Assembly: GCF_965661665.1 (NCBI RefSeq)
Contig: NZ_CBFIEO010000012.1
Location: forward strand, 31,051 to 95,050
Reading direction: 5' to 3'
Length of the DNA: 64,000 bases
Origin: Cognatiyoonia sp965661665
GTDB lineage: Bacteria; Pseudomonadota; Alphaproteobacteria; Rhodobacterales; Rhodobacteraceae
Part shown: positions 36,603 through 45,605 of the stretch, one piece after another
How positions within the stretch are numbered: position 1 is the first letter of the stretch
Layout of the letters: each line of letters begins with the position of its first letter
Notes under the pieces: generated by a model
The model's database searches: none
The model's input: only the letters and a program-made list of their open reading frames with translations
Told to the model about the DNA's origin: nothing
Program-made: the position numbers and the translations under genes

Positions 36603-37747
36603 CCGTTCAGATAAGCTAAAGCGCCTTTGGCTGCGGCCATACCCGTCGCAAGACACGCGGTGATCAGATAGCCACCCGTAGGCGCGTCCCAATCCAACAT
36701 CTCGCCCGCGCAAAAAACACCCGGTCGATCCCGCAGCATGAAATCATCGGTCAGGGTATCGAAACGCAAACCGCCTGCAGTGGAAATCCCCTCATCCATC
36801 GGGCGCGGCCCTAGGTGATTGATTGGAAGGGCTTTGATGAGCGGGGCAAGGTCGTCTGGGAACGGCCTGCCAAACTCCGACAAGAGCGCGACCTTTGCGG
36901 AGTCCAGTTTCAGCCGCTTGCGCAAAAGATTGGACAGACTTTGCTTGCCTCCTGATGTGAGCGCCTCACGGATACGCTCAACAGTCCAATCGGGCTTGAG
37001 ATCAACTGTGATCGCGGCCCCATCCCGCGCGGCGCGGCTGATCGTGTAGATGCCCCCCCCTTCGATGCCCCGTTCCGAAATCACCCATTCCCCCCGACTT
37101 TCAAGAGTTCCGCAGGTAACTTTCGTCCCTTTGATCGGCGTCCCGAAATGGTGGGTCATATGGTCGGTCCATTGGACGATGAACCCGACATTGGAGGGCG
37201 CAAAGGCCACCACCTGATCGTCAAAGTGATCGGCCCATGTCCCGTCAGAGCCAAGCCGCGCCCAACTGGCACCACCAAGTGCGAGGATGGTCACATCCGC
37301 TATGATCTCACGCTCCCCTTTGGGCGTGTCAAACCGCGCACCTTTTGCACCCCATCCCATCCATTTGTAGCGGGTCAGCACCTCGACCTCGATCTGGCTG
37401 CGCCATGCCCGCAACGTCGGGGACGCTTTCATCGCCTTCGGGAACACACGGCCTGTAGACCCAGTGAAAATCTCTTGACCTAAGCCGGCCATCCAGTCTT
37501 TTGCATCTTCCGGCCCGAAACCTTCCAACGCAGCCCTTAGCCGCGGCGGAAGCGGATCGTAGGCCGTCATGAATTCCTCAAGGGGTTCATCCTTCGTGAC
37601 ATTCAGCCCCGACTTCCCAGCCATCAGAAACTTGCGGCCCAAGGTTGGCATCGCATCGGCGAGCTGCACGGCAACATCTGCGCCCAACAACACTTGCGCC
37701 GCCATCAGGCCAGCCGGACCACCCCCGATGACAAGCGCGGTTTTCAA
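36599..37747 (-). CDS. HI0933/YhiN-like flavoprotein (NAD(P)/FAD-dependent oxidoreductase)
   Basis: A 382-residue flavoprotein with an N-terminal dinucleotide fold (ALVIGGGPAGLMAAQVL, residues 4-20), then KFLMAGKSGLNVTK, the hallmark of the HI0933 family. The C-terminal block FCAGEMLDWDAPTGGYLITACLATG contacts FAD. It starts at TTG, overlapping the stop of the upstream small gene (TTGA). Function in the family is unproven; some members act on queuosine precursors or serve as reductases. Confidence 0.9.
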   Translation of the reverse strand: MKTALVIGGGPAGLMAAQVLLGADVAVQLADAMPTLGRKFLMAGKSGLNVTKDEPLEEFMTAYDPLPPRLRAALEGFGPEDAKDWMAGLGQEIFTGSTGRVFPKAMKASPTLRAWRSQIEVEVLTRYKWMGWGAKGARFDTPKGEREIIADVTILALGGASWARLGSDGTWADHFDDQVVAFAPSNVGFIVQWTDHMTHHFGTPIKGTKVTCGTLESRGEWVISERGIEGGGIYTISRAARDGAAITVDLKPDWTVERIREALTSGGKQSLSNLLRKRLKLDSAKVALLSEFGRPFPDDLAPLIKALPINHLGPRPMDEGISTAGGLRFDTLTDDFMLRDRPGVFCAGEMLDWDAPTGGYLITACLATGMAAAKGALAYLNG

Positions 37748-38001
37748 GATGTGACGTCGGATGCGTTGCCTTTGATCTCAACAACGCGGTGCGGGTATGG
37801 AATTTCGATGTTGTTGTCTTTGAGCGCGTTCCAAATCCGGGGGGCCAAAATATGCGTTGCGAGTACCGCCAGAACGTAAGCTGCGATCAGCAGTCCCAGC
37901 TGCGACCATGCCGCTGGGGACAAGAGCCAGTTTTTGCCCAATTGCACAGCTTGGTCCCAGTAGTCTAACGCCTGCACAACCAATTCATTTTGCTGATCCA
38001 T
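37744..38001 (-). CDS. Miniature MscS-like protein, probably an internal deletion derivative
   Basis: An 85-residue protein. Its N-terminal 55 residues, with WLLSPAAWSQLGLLIAAYVLAVL and one transmembrane helix, look like the start of an MscS-type mechanosensitive channel of this group. Its end, NNIEIPYPHRVVEIKG, matches the conserved C-terminus of MscS proteins (IEIPFPQR in E. coli-type channels). The pore helix and beta domain between them are missing, yet the frame is intact from ATG to stop. It overlaps the flavoprotein gene by four bases. It could be a remnant or a short functional subunit. Confidence 0.6.
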   Translation of the reverse strand: MDQQNELVVQALDYWDQAVQLGKNWLLSPAAWSQLGLLIAAYVLAVLATHILAPRIWNALKDNNIEIPYPHRVVEIKGNASDVTS

Positions 38002-38019
38002 GTGCGGATTCCTGTTGCC

Positions 38020-38625
38020 TTAGATCATTGTCTTGATGGCTTGCACGTGTTCGACCTCCGCGTCCAGCGTCATCGCAGCAAGCTCCTGAGCAGCCAACAC
38101 GACATCACCTTCTGTTACAAGGCAGTCGACCAAGCCGATGCGATGCGCCTCTACCGCAGACATTTTTTCCCCCAGCAGAAAAATTCGCTTAGCTCCCGCC
38201 GGCCCCACTAAATCACGGAGACGTTTGGGATCAGACGGTTGCGGGCGATAGCCCAGTTTGATCACTGGATAGAAGAATTTCGCAGTCTCGACAGAAATAC
38301 GCAAATCACAGGCCAAGGCCATCCCAAAGGCACCTCCCGCCAAGGTGCCATTCAACGCGGCGATGGTCAGGCCCTTGAACTCAGCGATCACGCCCGAGAG
38401 TTCTTCCCACAGCGGGCTGGTGGCGAGCCCTGCTTTTGCAGCATCAAGGTCGGCGCCCGCACAGAAGACTTTGCCTGCGCCAGTCAAAACCAGCACTTTT
38501 TGATCGGCATTGTCTTGAACCGCCTCAATCAGCGCTTCAATCATCTCAGGGGTAAGCGCATTCGCTTTGTCAGGCCGGTTGAGCGTCAGGATGGTGAGCG
38601 CACCCTCTTTGGTCGTCGTAATCAA
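38020..38625 (-). CDS. Enoyl-CoA hydratase/isomerase family protein, short form
   Basis: A 201-residue crotonase-fold protein with both oxyanion-hole segments: AGKVFCAGADLDAA (about 51-64) and ALNGTLAGGAFGMALACDLRI (about 92-112). Crotonases are usually near 255-260 residues; here the C-terminal trimerisation helices are shortened, so activity on CoA thioesters is likely but specificity unclear. The TTG start overlaps the stop of the SDR gene by four bases (TTGA), giving a coupled pair that suggests a shared acyl-CoA pathway. Confidence 0.85.
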   Translation of the reverse strand: MITTTKEGALTILTLNRPDKANALTPEMIEALIEAVQDNADQKVLVLTGAGKVFCAGADLDAAKAGLATSPLWEELSGVIAEFKGLTIAALNGTLAGGAFGMALACDLRISVETAKFFYPVIKLGYRPQPSDPKRLRDLVGPAGAKRIFLLGEKMSAVEAHRIGLVDCLVTEGDVVLAAQELAAMTLDAEVEHVQAIKTMI

Positions 38626-39380
38626 ATCAGGCCCACCTTCCGGAGTATGTCCTCATCCCGCAAACGCACATCCGCACCCAAGTAGGTGTCCGCCTCTGGC
38701 AGACACATCCACAACAACGCTTCCGCCGCCCATTCGGGCGGGATGTGATTCTCCCAAGGAATCTGACTCACCACATTGACGCCAGATGCAGCGATGGTGC
38801 GCTGCATGTCAGTGGCTACGGTCCCGGGGGACAGACCCATCATCCGGATACCCCGGCTCCGATATTCCAGATCAACGGCCCGGGTCGTCATCAGAGCTGC
38901 GGCTTTTGAACTGCAATAGGCACTCCACCCCTCCACGGGGTTGTAGGCCGCACCAGAGGACACCGTGATGATTGTGCCGCCGCCATTCGAAAGCATTTCT
39001 GGCAACACCGCATGAATACCGTACATCACACCTTTTACATTTATGTCGATAAGTTTACCCCACGCTGCTGGGCTGGTGTCGCCCAAATGACCGATGGGGT
39101 CGATGACCCCTGCGTTTCCTACAAGTATATCGACAGTGCCCAACTCCTCCGCCGTTTTTGCGATTGCAGACTGCACCGCGCCATAGTCGGCTACATCGCA
39201 GGGATACGCCCGCGCTGTATCGCCAATTTCAGAGGCGATTTCAGTGATTTTCCCCTCGGACCGCGCCAAAAGCGCGACCTTGGCCCCATGCGCGGCAAAG
39301 GCGCGCGCGGCCGCTTCACCGATGCCTTTGCTGGCCCCTGTCACGACAACCGTTTTGCCGGTGAGATCGAAGTTTTTCAT
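38622..39380 (-). CDS. Short-chain dehydrogenase/reductase
   Basis: A 252-residue SDR oxidoreductase. The cofactor motif TGASKGIGEAA is at about residues 15-25, NAGVI near 90, the catalytic Ser in TVSSGAAYNPV, and the YxxxK pair in YCSSK near 155. The absence of an acidic residue right after the second strand (LARSEGK) favours NADP(H). It is the first gene of the minus-strand set that includes the short enoyl-CoA hydratase and the MscS-like remnant. Confidence 0.93.
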   Translation of the reverse strand: MKNFDLTGKTVVVTGASKGIGEAAARAFAAHGAKVALLARSEGKITEIASEIGDTARAYPCDVADYGAVQSAIAKTAEELGTVDILVGNAGVIDPIGHLGDTSPAAWGKLIDINVKGVMYGIHAVLPEMLSNGGGTIITVSSGAAYNPVEGWSAYCSSKAAALMTTRAVDLEYRSRGIRMMGLSPGTVATDMQRTIAASGVNVVSQIPWENHIPPEWAAEALLWMCLPEADTYLGADVRLRDEDILRKVGLI

Positions 39381-39494
39381 GGGTTCGCCTTTTGATCTGC
39401 ACAGTTACTACTTAGGTCAATCGCAAGATCACGTACCTTGACCCGATAGGCAAGGCGCGCAAACATAATGTAGATCACCAACAAGGATTTCAGA

Positions 39495-40994
39495 ATGACC
39501 TATTTGAACGCCCTTAAAGCTTCCGTTTGCGCCGTTGCGCTGGTCAGCGCAAACACCGCCTTTGCCGACGTGACCGCCGAAGATGTTTGGAACGATTGGA
39601 AAGACCAGTTTGAGATTTACGGGGAGGATGGCATTTCCATCGGTAGTAAAAGTGCGGGCGATGGCAAAGTCGTCGTGACCGACCTCACCATGATGTTCGA
39701 TGATGGTACAACGAAGTCCGAAGGGACAATTGCCTCCATCAAGTTTGAAGAAAACGGGGATGGTACCGTCTCCGTTACGATGACGGAAACCTTACCGATC
39801 ATGGTGGAAGACCGCTCTGGCGGCAACGTCACCATGACTTTCGAACACAGCGGGTTGGAAATTTTGGTGAGCGGTGATCCTGACGCGATGGATTACGCCA
39901 TCAACGCCGACCGTTATGCCATCGTCATTGATGAGATCATCCAAGATGGTGAAGTCGTCCAAGGCGACATACGGTTCGTGATGAATGGCCTGAGCGGCAG
40001 CTACTCAACAACGATGGGTGAGATGCGCGATATCACCTCTGACCTTGCCGCCACATCTGTCGATGTTTTGGTAGACGTCACTGACCGCTCCACCGATGGG
40101 ACAATCTTGATAAGCGGCAAGCTCGACGCGCTGGCGTTCACCGCAAATATGTCGTTGCCCGTTGATGGCAGTTTTGAAGACCCCAACGACCTCTTCGTCA
40201 ACGGTTTCGCGCTTGATGGGGCCTATAGCTATGACAACGCAAACTTCCTGTTCGATGTGAACGACGGGCCGGACACGGCAAATGGCACGGTCAGCACCAG
40301 CAGCAGTGATATTGCTGTCGCGATCAATGCAGACAAGATGTCTTACAACGTGGCAACAAACGACATCGCAGCGCAAATGACCGTGCCCGACATGCCATTC
40401 CCCGTGAATGTCAACATGGCAAACTACGGCGTTGGGATCGAAATGCCACTTGGCCAGACGGAAGAACCCGCGCCATTCGGCATGAGCTTTGATCTAGTTG
40501 ACCTGAGCATCAATGATGAGATTTGGATGCTTTTCGATCCAATGGGCCAATTGCCCCGTGATCCGGCAACAATCAGCATGGCGCTGTCTGGCACTGCCAA
40601 GCTCTTCTTTGACATTCTGGACCCTGAGCAAGCGGAAGCGATGGAAAACTCTGACCAGCCGGGCGAGCTTTATTCGCTCGACCTTGACCGTTTAAAACTG
40701 GTCATTGCAGGCGCGATGTTAACGGGCGATGGCAGCTTCAACCTCGACAACGACTCGCCGTTTGTGGTGCCAGACATGCCACGTCCAGAGGGTCAGGTGA
40801 CGTTGAACCTGAAGGGCGGTAACAAACTGATTGATACACTCGTCAATATGGGTCTTCTGCCAGAAGATCAGGCAATGGGTGCGCGCATGATGATGGGCAT
40901 GTTTGCACGCAATGTTGGCGATGATGAGCTGACATCGACCCTTGAAGTGAACAGCGAAGGCCACATTCTGGCGAACGGTCAACGCATTCAGTAA
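39495..40994 (+). CDS. DUF2125 domain periplasmic protein
   Basis: A 499-residue exported protein: signal peptide of about 24 residues (cut after AFA), then a long beta-rich sequence with repeated acidic, Gly-rich strands (for example DGTVSVTMTETLPIM and FEHSGLEILVSGDP). It is recognised as the DUF2125 family, known mainly from Rhodobacteraceae and Rhizobiales. There is no membrane segment beyond the signal. It stands alone with its own terminator. An envelope role is plausible but the function is unknown. Confidence 0.85.
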   Translation: MTYLNALKASVCAVALVSANTAFADVTAEDVWNDWKDQFEIYGEDGISIGSKSAGDGKVVVTDLTMMFDDGTTKSEGTIASIKFEENGDGTVSVTMTETLPIMVEDRSGGNVTMTFEHSGLEILVSGDPDAMDYAINADRYAIVIDEIIQDGEVVQGDIRFVMNGLSGSYSTTMGEMRDITSDLAATSVDVLVDVTDRSTDGTILISGKLDALAFTANMSLPVDGSFEDPNDLFVNGFALDGAYSYDNANFLFDVNDGPDTANGTVSTSSSDIAVAINADKMSYNVATNDIAAQMTVPDMPFPVNVNMANYGVGIEMPLGQTEEPAPFGMSFDLVDLSINDEIWMLFDPMGQLPRDPATISMALSGTAKLFFDILDPEQAEAMENSDQPGELYSLDLDRLKLVIAGAMLTGDGSFNLDNDSPFVVPDMPRPEGQVTLNLKGGNKLIDTLVNMGLLPEDQAMGARMMMGMFARNVGDDELTSTLEVNSEGHILANGQRIQ

Positions 40995-41002
40995 AACGTT
41001 TG

Positions 41003-41027
41003 GCGGCCCCCAAGGTGGGGCCGCTTT
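41003..41027 (+). terminator. Intrinsic terminator after the DUF2125 gene
   Basis: An 8-bp GC stem GCGGCCCC / GGGGCCGC, loop CAAGGT, followed by only three T. Confidence 0.7.
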
Positions 41028-41089
41028 ACTTGCCAGACTTGCGAGAGACCCCCAAGCGGATTAGGTCACATCCAAGCAAAGGATGATTG

Positions 41090-42436
41090 ATGACCCAGAC
41101 GCTCCCCGATTTGACACAAGCCTTGATCGACGCCGCCCAAAAGGCGGGCGCGGAAAGCTGCGATGCGATCGCTGTGGAGGGGACATCTCTGTCGATCACA
41201 GTCCATGATGGAAAACTGGAAAAGGCGGACCGATCTGAAGGTATCGATATCGGTTTGCGTGTCCTGATCGGGCAAAAGCAGGCGAACGTCTCCTCCTCCG
41301 ACACGCAGAGCCGAACCATTTCCGAGATGGCCGAGCGCGCTGTGGCAATGGCGAAAGAAGCGCCCGACGACCCACACATCGGCCTTGCCGATCCGTCACA
41401 ATTCGCGGTGGAGACAGACGCATCCGCACTCGAACTCTTAGACGATAGCGCGGAGCCGGAACCGGCCATACTACAAGACTTGGCATTGGAAGCTGAGGCC
41501 AGCGCCCTTGCAGTCGAAGGCGTTACACAAGTCCAGTCGGCGGCGGCAGGCTATGGCAAGCGGCAGGCCTATTTCCAAACCAGCAACGGCTTCGGCGGCG
41601 GCTCTGCGCGGAGTGACTTCGGTCTGTCCTGTGTCGCCATCAGCGGCGCAGGGACGGGGATGGAGCGGGACTATGATTTCGACGGGCGCGTGTTTCAGTC
41701 AGATTTGTGCAGCGCCGCTGAGATTGGCACACGCGCAGGCGAACGTGCCGTCGCGCGATTGAATGCACGCAAACCAAAGACCGGGGCCTTCCCCGTCTTG
41801 TTTGACGAACGGATTGCATCTTCCCTTATCGGGCATCTGTTGGCCGCAACAAATGGCGCTGCCATCGCGCGGGGCGCAAGCTGGGCAATAGACTCGCTCG
41901 GCAAACAGGTTTTGCCAAGCCACCTTGACATTATGGAAGACCCGCACAAGAAACGCTCCGGCGCATCGCGTGTCTTTGACGCCGAAGGGCTGCCAACCAA
42001 GGCCCGGCACATCGTCACAGATGGCGTCTTGCAGGGCTGGACGCTTGACTTGGCAACCGCGCGCAAGCTTGGGATGGAGAGCACCGCAAACGCCGCCCGG
42101 GGGACAAACGGACCACCGCAACCGTCGCTCACCAATGTGCACATGACACAAGGCGACCGGACCCGCGATGACCTGATCGCAGACATGGGCACTGGGCTTT
42201 TGGTGACAAACATGATCGGCTCCACCATCAACCCAACCACAGGCGATTATTCACGTGGGGCAAGCGGGTTTTGGGTTGAGAATGGGGAGATCACCTACCC
42301 CGTCAACGAATGCACTGTCGCTGGCAACCTCAAAGACATGCTGCTGAACCTCGTGCCCGCCAACGACGCGCAACTGCACCTAAGCCGCGTGGTGCCTTCC
42401 CTCCTCATCGAAGGGCTGACACTTGCTGGAGAGTGA
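41090..42436 (+). CDS. pmbA: TldE/PmbA family metallopeptidase subunit
   Basis: A 448-residue protein of the TldD/TldE family. The N-terminal block AIAVEGTSLSITVHDGKLEKADRSEGIDIGLRV is characteristic, and the C-terminal half has the fold core (GTGLLVTNMIGSTINPTTGDYSRGASGFWVENGEI). The zinc motif HExxxH of TldD is absent, so it is the TldE/PmbA subunit, which needs a TldD partner not in this window. The complex degrades unfolded peptides and matures modified peptides. The ATG at 41090 follows AAAGGATGA; a TTG lies one codon upstream. It begins the tldE-to-lpxK operon. Confidence 0.93.
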   Translation: MTQTLPDLTQALIDAAQKAGAESCDAIAVEGTSLSITVHDGKLEKADRSEGIDIGLRVLIGQKQANVSSSDTQSRTISEMAERAVAMAKEAPDDPHIGLADPSQFAVETDASALELLDDSAEPEPAILQDLALEAEASALAVEGVTQVQSAAAGYGKRQAYFQTSNGFGGGSARSDFGLSCVAISGAGTGMERDYDFDGRVFQSDLCSAAEIGTRAGERAVARLNARKPKTGAFPVLFDERIASSLIGHLLAATNGAAIARGASWAIDSLGKQVLPSHLDIMEDPHKKRSGASRVFDAEGLPTKARHIVTDGVLQGWTLDLATARKLGMESTANAARGTNGPPQPSLTNVHMTQGDRTRDDLIADMGTGLLVTNMIGSTINPTTGDYSRGASGFWVENGEITYPVNECTVAGNLKDMLLNLVPANDAQLHLSRVVPSLLIEGLTLAGE

Positions 42437-43196
42437 TCTTACGCTTCTGAAAAAGGTGGCAGCCGAGGCGGGGGAGATCGCACTGCACTATTTCCGTGCG
42501 GACCCGAAGGTTTGGGAAAAGTCGGAGAATGCCGGTCCGGTTACAGAGGCCGATCTTGCCGTTAACGCGCATTTTGAGGCGCGTCTCAGGGCCGCCCGCC
42601 CCGACTATGGCTGGCTGTCGGAGGAGACGGAGGATGATGCAGCCCGCCTTGCAACCAAGCGCCAATTTATCATCGACCCTATCGATGGCACCCGCGCCTT
42701 TATCCAAGGGAATGAGAATTGGGCGATGTCGCTCGCCGTTGTCGAAAATGGGCGCCCCATTACTGCAGTGGTTGAGATGCCGAAGAAAGGCACAACGTTT
42801 TATGCAGAGGCGGGTAGAGGTGCCTTCCTCAACGGTGCGCCGATGCGTGTTACCGCCGCCAATACATTGGGTGGGTCGACGGTTTTGACCGCGAAGTTCA
42901 ATATGGAGCCGCAGTTTTGGGCTGCCGGCAAACCGCCCGGGTTCAACAGGCAGTTCAGATCGTCGCTTGCCTACCGTCTGGCGGCAGTAGCGCATGGCCG
43001 CTTTGACGCCATGCTGACATTGCGCCCAACATGGGAATGGGATATCGCGGCCGGATCGCTCATCGTTGAAGAGGCTGGCGGCATGGCCGTCGACCGCTCC
43101 GGCCAACCGCATCTCTTTAACCACTCCAAGCCAATGGCTGATGGCATCCTTGCTGGCGGCAAAATCGTGAAGAAGCTCCTGCCAAAGCTTGCTTGA
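42423..43196 (+). CDS. Inositol monophosphatase family protein (CysQ-like)
   Basis: A 257-residue Mg-dependent phosphatase of the FIG superfamily. Metal-binding motifs are all visible: the acidic EE in LSEETEDDAA (about 62), IDPIDGTRAFI (about 83-93) and the C-terminal WEWDIAAGSLIVEEAGG (about 203-219). The likely substrate is 3'(2'),5'-bisphosphoadenosine or inositol phosphate; the two cannot be told apart here. The TTG start overlaps pmbA by 14 bases. Confidence 0.88.
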   Translation: MLESDLTLLKKVAAEAGEIALHYFRADPKVWEKSENAGPVTEADLAVNAHFEARLRAARPDYGWLSEETEDDAARLATKRQFIIDPIDGTRAFIQGNENWAMSLAVVENGRPITAVVEMPKKGTTFYAEAGRGAFLNGAPMRVTAANTLGGSTVLTAKFNMEPQFWAAGKPPGFNRQFRSSLAYRLAAVAHGRFDAMLTLRPTWEWDIAAGSLIVEEAGGMAVDRSGQPHLFNHSKPMADGILAGGKIVKKLLPKLA

Positions 43197-43255
43197 ACTT
43201 GAGCAAGCCCAAAACACCAACTACCCTCCCCCAAAGTGATTATGAAAGGGACAAC

Positions 43256-43498
43256 ATGACCCAACGCTTGCATTTGGTCTTCGGTGGCGAATTAGTCGAG
43301 CCAACCAAGAACGTGTTCAAGGACGTCAACGAGATCGACATTGTTAGCATGTTGCCTGACTACGCATCTGCTTACAACGCATGGAAGGCCACTGCGCAGC
43401 GGACCGTGGATAATGCACATATGCACTATTACACCGCGCATCTTCACCGCCTGTGGGATGAAGAAGTAGCAGCCTCATCAACAGAAGAATTGGGCTGA
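43256..43498 (+). CDS. DUF4170 domain protein
   Basis: An 80-residue soluble protein, recognised as DUF4170 by the start RLHLVFGGELVEP and the block DVNEIDIVSMLPDYASAYNAWKA. The ATG at 43256 is preceded by AAAGGGACA. It lies between the phosphatase and the Kdo-transferase-like gene, its standard place in Rhodobacteraceae, which hints at a part in LPS synthesis; no activity is known. Confidence 0.9.
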   Translation: MTQRLHLVFGGELVEPTKNVFKDVNEIDIVSMLPDYASAYNAWKATAQRTVDNAHMHYYTAHLHRLWDEEVAASSTEELG

Positions 43499-43513
43499 CC
43501 CAAAGACCGCGCG

Positions 43514-44638
43514 ATGCCGCCATCTAAGGATTCTCCAAACCGCAATCGCGCCGCCATTTGGGTCAGGTGCGATGATCCCAGAAAGACGCCGGTCTTGTTG
43601 GAGCTGGAGCGTATTATCCAAGCAGAAAATCCCAACATCTGGTTTGAAATCACCACGCCACGCGACAGTGGCGCGTTCATGTGGCACCCGATACGCGCGA
43701 AAGAGATCACCAAGTTCTGCGAAACCCTGCGACCCCGATTGGTGCTGTGGGTCGGAGGCGTTTTGGATGCAACGACCCTGACCTGTTGTCAGACCAACGC
43801 GATCCTCGTGGCTGTTGTCGATGGCGGCGTCGCAATGCTGCCCAAGGTCGGGCGCGGCTGGTTTCCAGGAAAGACGCGATCATTGCTGACGCAATTGACC
43901 CAAGTCTTTGTACGCTCACCCGAAGCGGCTGACAGTCTGATGAAAGCAGGCGTTCACGCGGACCGGATCATCATCTCAGGCTCCCTACAAGCAACGGGGG
44001 AGGCGCTTCCTTGCGATGAGGAGGAGCGATACGAGATGGCGCAGAAGATCGGGCCAAGACCCATGTGGCTGGCGGCCCAGTCAGACATCAGTGAGGTGCC
44101 CCTCATTCTGAAAGCACATCGAGGGGCAGCACGGCGCTCCCACAGGCTGCTCTGCGTGATTGCCCCTTCGGACGACCCCGCCGCTCAGGTTGAGACGATC
44201 AAGGCTGCGGGATTTAGCGTCAGCTCTGCACTTGCGGGTGAACTGCCAACGGATGTGACACAGGTCCATGTAGCTGATCCCGCCGATATCGCGCTTTGGT
44301 GCCGTCTTGCGCCGGTCACGTATATTGGGGGAAGCTTGACGACTGCCGCAAGTATTGATCCGTACCACCTTGCGACTGTCGGGTCTGTGGCCATCCACGG
44401 CCGGAACATGGGCACATACGCTGCCCACTTTGATAATTTGATGTCGGCAGATGCGACGTTTGTCTGTGACAGCCCTGACATTCTGGGACAAGCCGTCGCG
44501 CATTTGCTGTCGGCAGACAAAACAGCGCTCTATGCCCAGCGCGGTTGGGAGGTCACGTCCCAAGGGGCGGAGGTATTGGAACATCTTAGCCGTTTCATTC
44601 TGTCCTATATCGACCCAGAACGGTTTGAGCATGCGTGA
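43514..44638 (+). CDS. Divergent 3-deoxy-D-manno-octulosonic acid (Kdo) transferase-like protein
   Basis: A 374-residue GT-B fold protein placed in the WaaA/KdtA family by its position before lpxK and by segments such as FVRSPEAADSLMKAGVHADRIIISGSLQATGE and VTYIGGSLTT. It is shorter than WaaA proteins (about 420), lacks the N-terminal membrane anchor and does not show the usual VGE motif that carries the catalytic glutamate; the corresponding start reads AAIWVRCDDP. It may be a second Kdo transferase with altered specificity or a non-catalytic relative. The stop overlaps the lpxK start by eight bases. Confidence 0.75.
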   Translation: MPPSKDSPNRNRAAIWVRCDDPRKTPVLLELERIIQAENPNIWFEITTPRDSGAFMWHPIRAKEITKFCETLRPRLVLWVGGVLDATTLTCCQTNAILVAVVDGGVAMLPKVGRGWFPGKTRSLLTQLTQVFVRSPEAADSLMKAGVHADRIIISGSLQATGEALPCDEEERYEMAQKIGPRPMWLAAQSDISEVPLILKAHRGAARRSHRLLCVIAPSDDPAAQVETIKAAGFSVSSALAGELPTDVTQVHVADPADIALWCRLAPVTYIGGSLTTAASIDPYHLATVGSVAIHGRNMGTYAAHFDNLMSADATFVCDSPDILGQAVAHLLSADKTALYAQRGWEVTSQGAEVLEHLSRFILSYIDPERFEHA

Positions 44639-45605
44639 GCCGTCGTTCTGGTATCAGCTCGCCGGATGGCAGAGCACCCTGCTGGCCCCACTTGGGTGGA
44701 TCTATGCCGCACTCACGGCACGACGGGTGAAATCGCCGCCAACGCATAGGGCGGCTGTCCCTGTGATTTGTGTGGGCAACATCAATGCCGGTGGCACAGG
44801 AAAAACCCCAACTGTCATCGCGTTGTTGGAGCGGCTGACACGCGCTGGCCTCACACCTCAGGTCGTGTCGCGTGGCTATGGTGGGACGGTCGCTGGACCC
44901 GTGCAGGTCACATCACATCACAGCGCCGATGAGGTGGGAGATGAGCCACTTCTGATAGCAGCGTTTGGTCCCGTTTGGGTGGCCAAGGACCGGGCTTTGG
45001 GCGTCAAAGCGGCGGAGGCATCTGGGGCCGATGTTATCCTCCTCGACGATGGGTTTCAGAACCCAAGCGTGCACAAAGACATCAACATTGTCGTGGTGGA
45101 AGGGCGCCGGCAGTTTGGCAACGGGCGTGTCATTCCAGCTGGCCCTTTGCGGGAGACTGTCGCAGCAGGGCTGGCCCGCGCAAATGTGGTGCTTTGCATT
45201 GGAGGCGACGGTAAACTTGATCTGCCTGTGGCCATCCCGCAAACCTATGCGACTTTGAAGCCGCTTCAAACGGGGATGACTTGGTCAGGTCTGAGGGTGC
45301 TCGCCTTTGCGGGCATTGGCGATCCAAACAAGTTTTTTCGCACGCTACGAGATATGGGAGCGAACCTCATCAAGTCTGAACCGCTAGAAGATCATCAGCC
45401 GCTGACGGACGCCTTGATGAAGCGATTAGAACTGGAGGCGAAAACCTTAGTCGCGCAGCTTGTCACGACCGAAAAAGACGCTGTTCGATTGCCCGACAGC
45501 TTCCGTCAAAAGGTGCTGACTGTACCTGTCCGGTTGGACGTGAGCGATTGGTCAGCCATCGATAAATTGCTGACCGACGCTGGCCTTCAACTCTCGTCTG
45601 AATGA
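44631..45605 (+). CDS. lpxK: Tetraacyldisaccharide 4'-kinase LpxK
   Basis: A 324-residue inner-membrane-associated kinase of lipid A synthesis. The Walker A motif is in NINAGGTGKTPTVIALL (about residues 48-64), followed by SRGYGG and the DDGFQNPSVHKDINIVV block with the catalytic region near residue 140. The ATG at 44631 overlaps the preceding gene; an N-terminal hydrophobic stretch (LAGWQSTLLAPLGWIYAAL) fits the membrane anchor. The 3' end overlaps that of the convergent CoA-transferase gene by 19 bases. Confidence 0.96.
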   Translation: MREPSFWYQLAGWQSTLLAPLGWIYAALTARRVKSPPTHRAAVPVICVGNINAGGTGKTPTVIALLERLTRAGLTPQVVSRGYGGTVAGPVQVTSHHSADEVGDEPLLIAAFGPVWVAKDRALGVKAAEASGADVILLDDGFQNPSVHKDINIVVVEGRRQFGNGRVIPAGPLRETVAAGLARANVVLCIGGDGKLDLPVAIPQTYATLKPLQTGMTWSGLRVLAFAGIGDPNKFFRTLRDMGANLIKSEPLEDHQPLTDALMKRLELEAKTLVAQLVTTEKDAVRLPDSFRQKVLTVPVRLDVSDWSAIDKLLTDAGLQLSSE

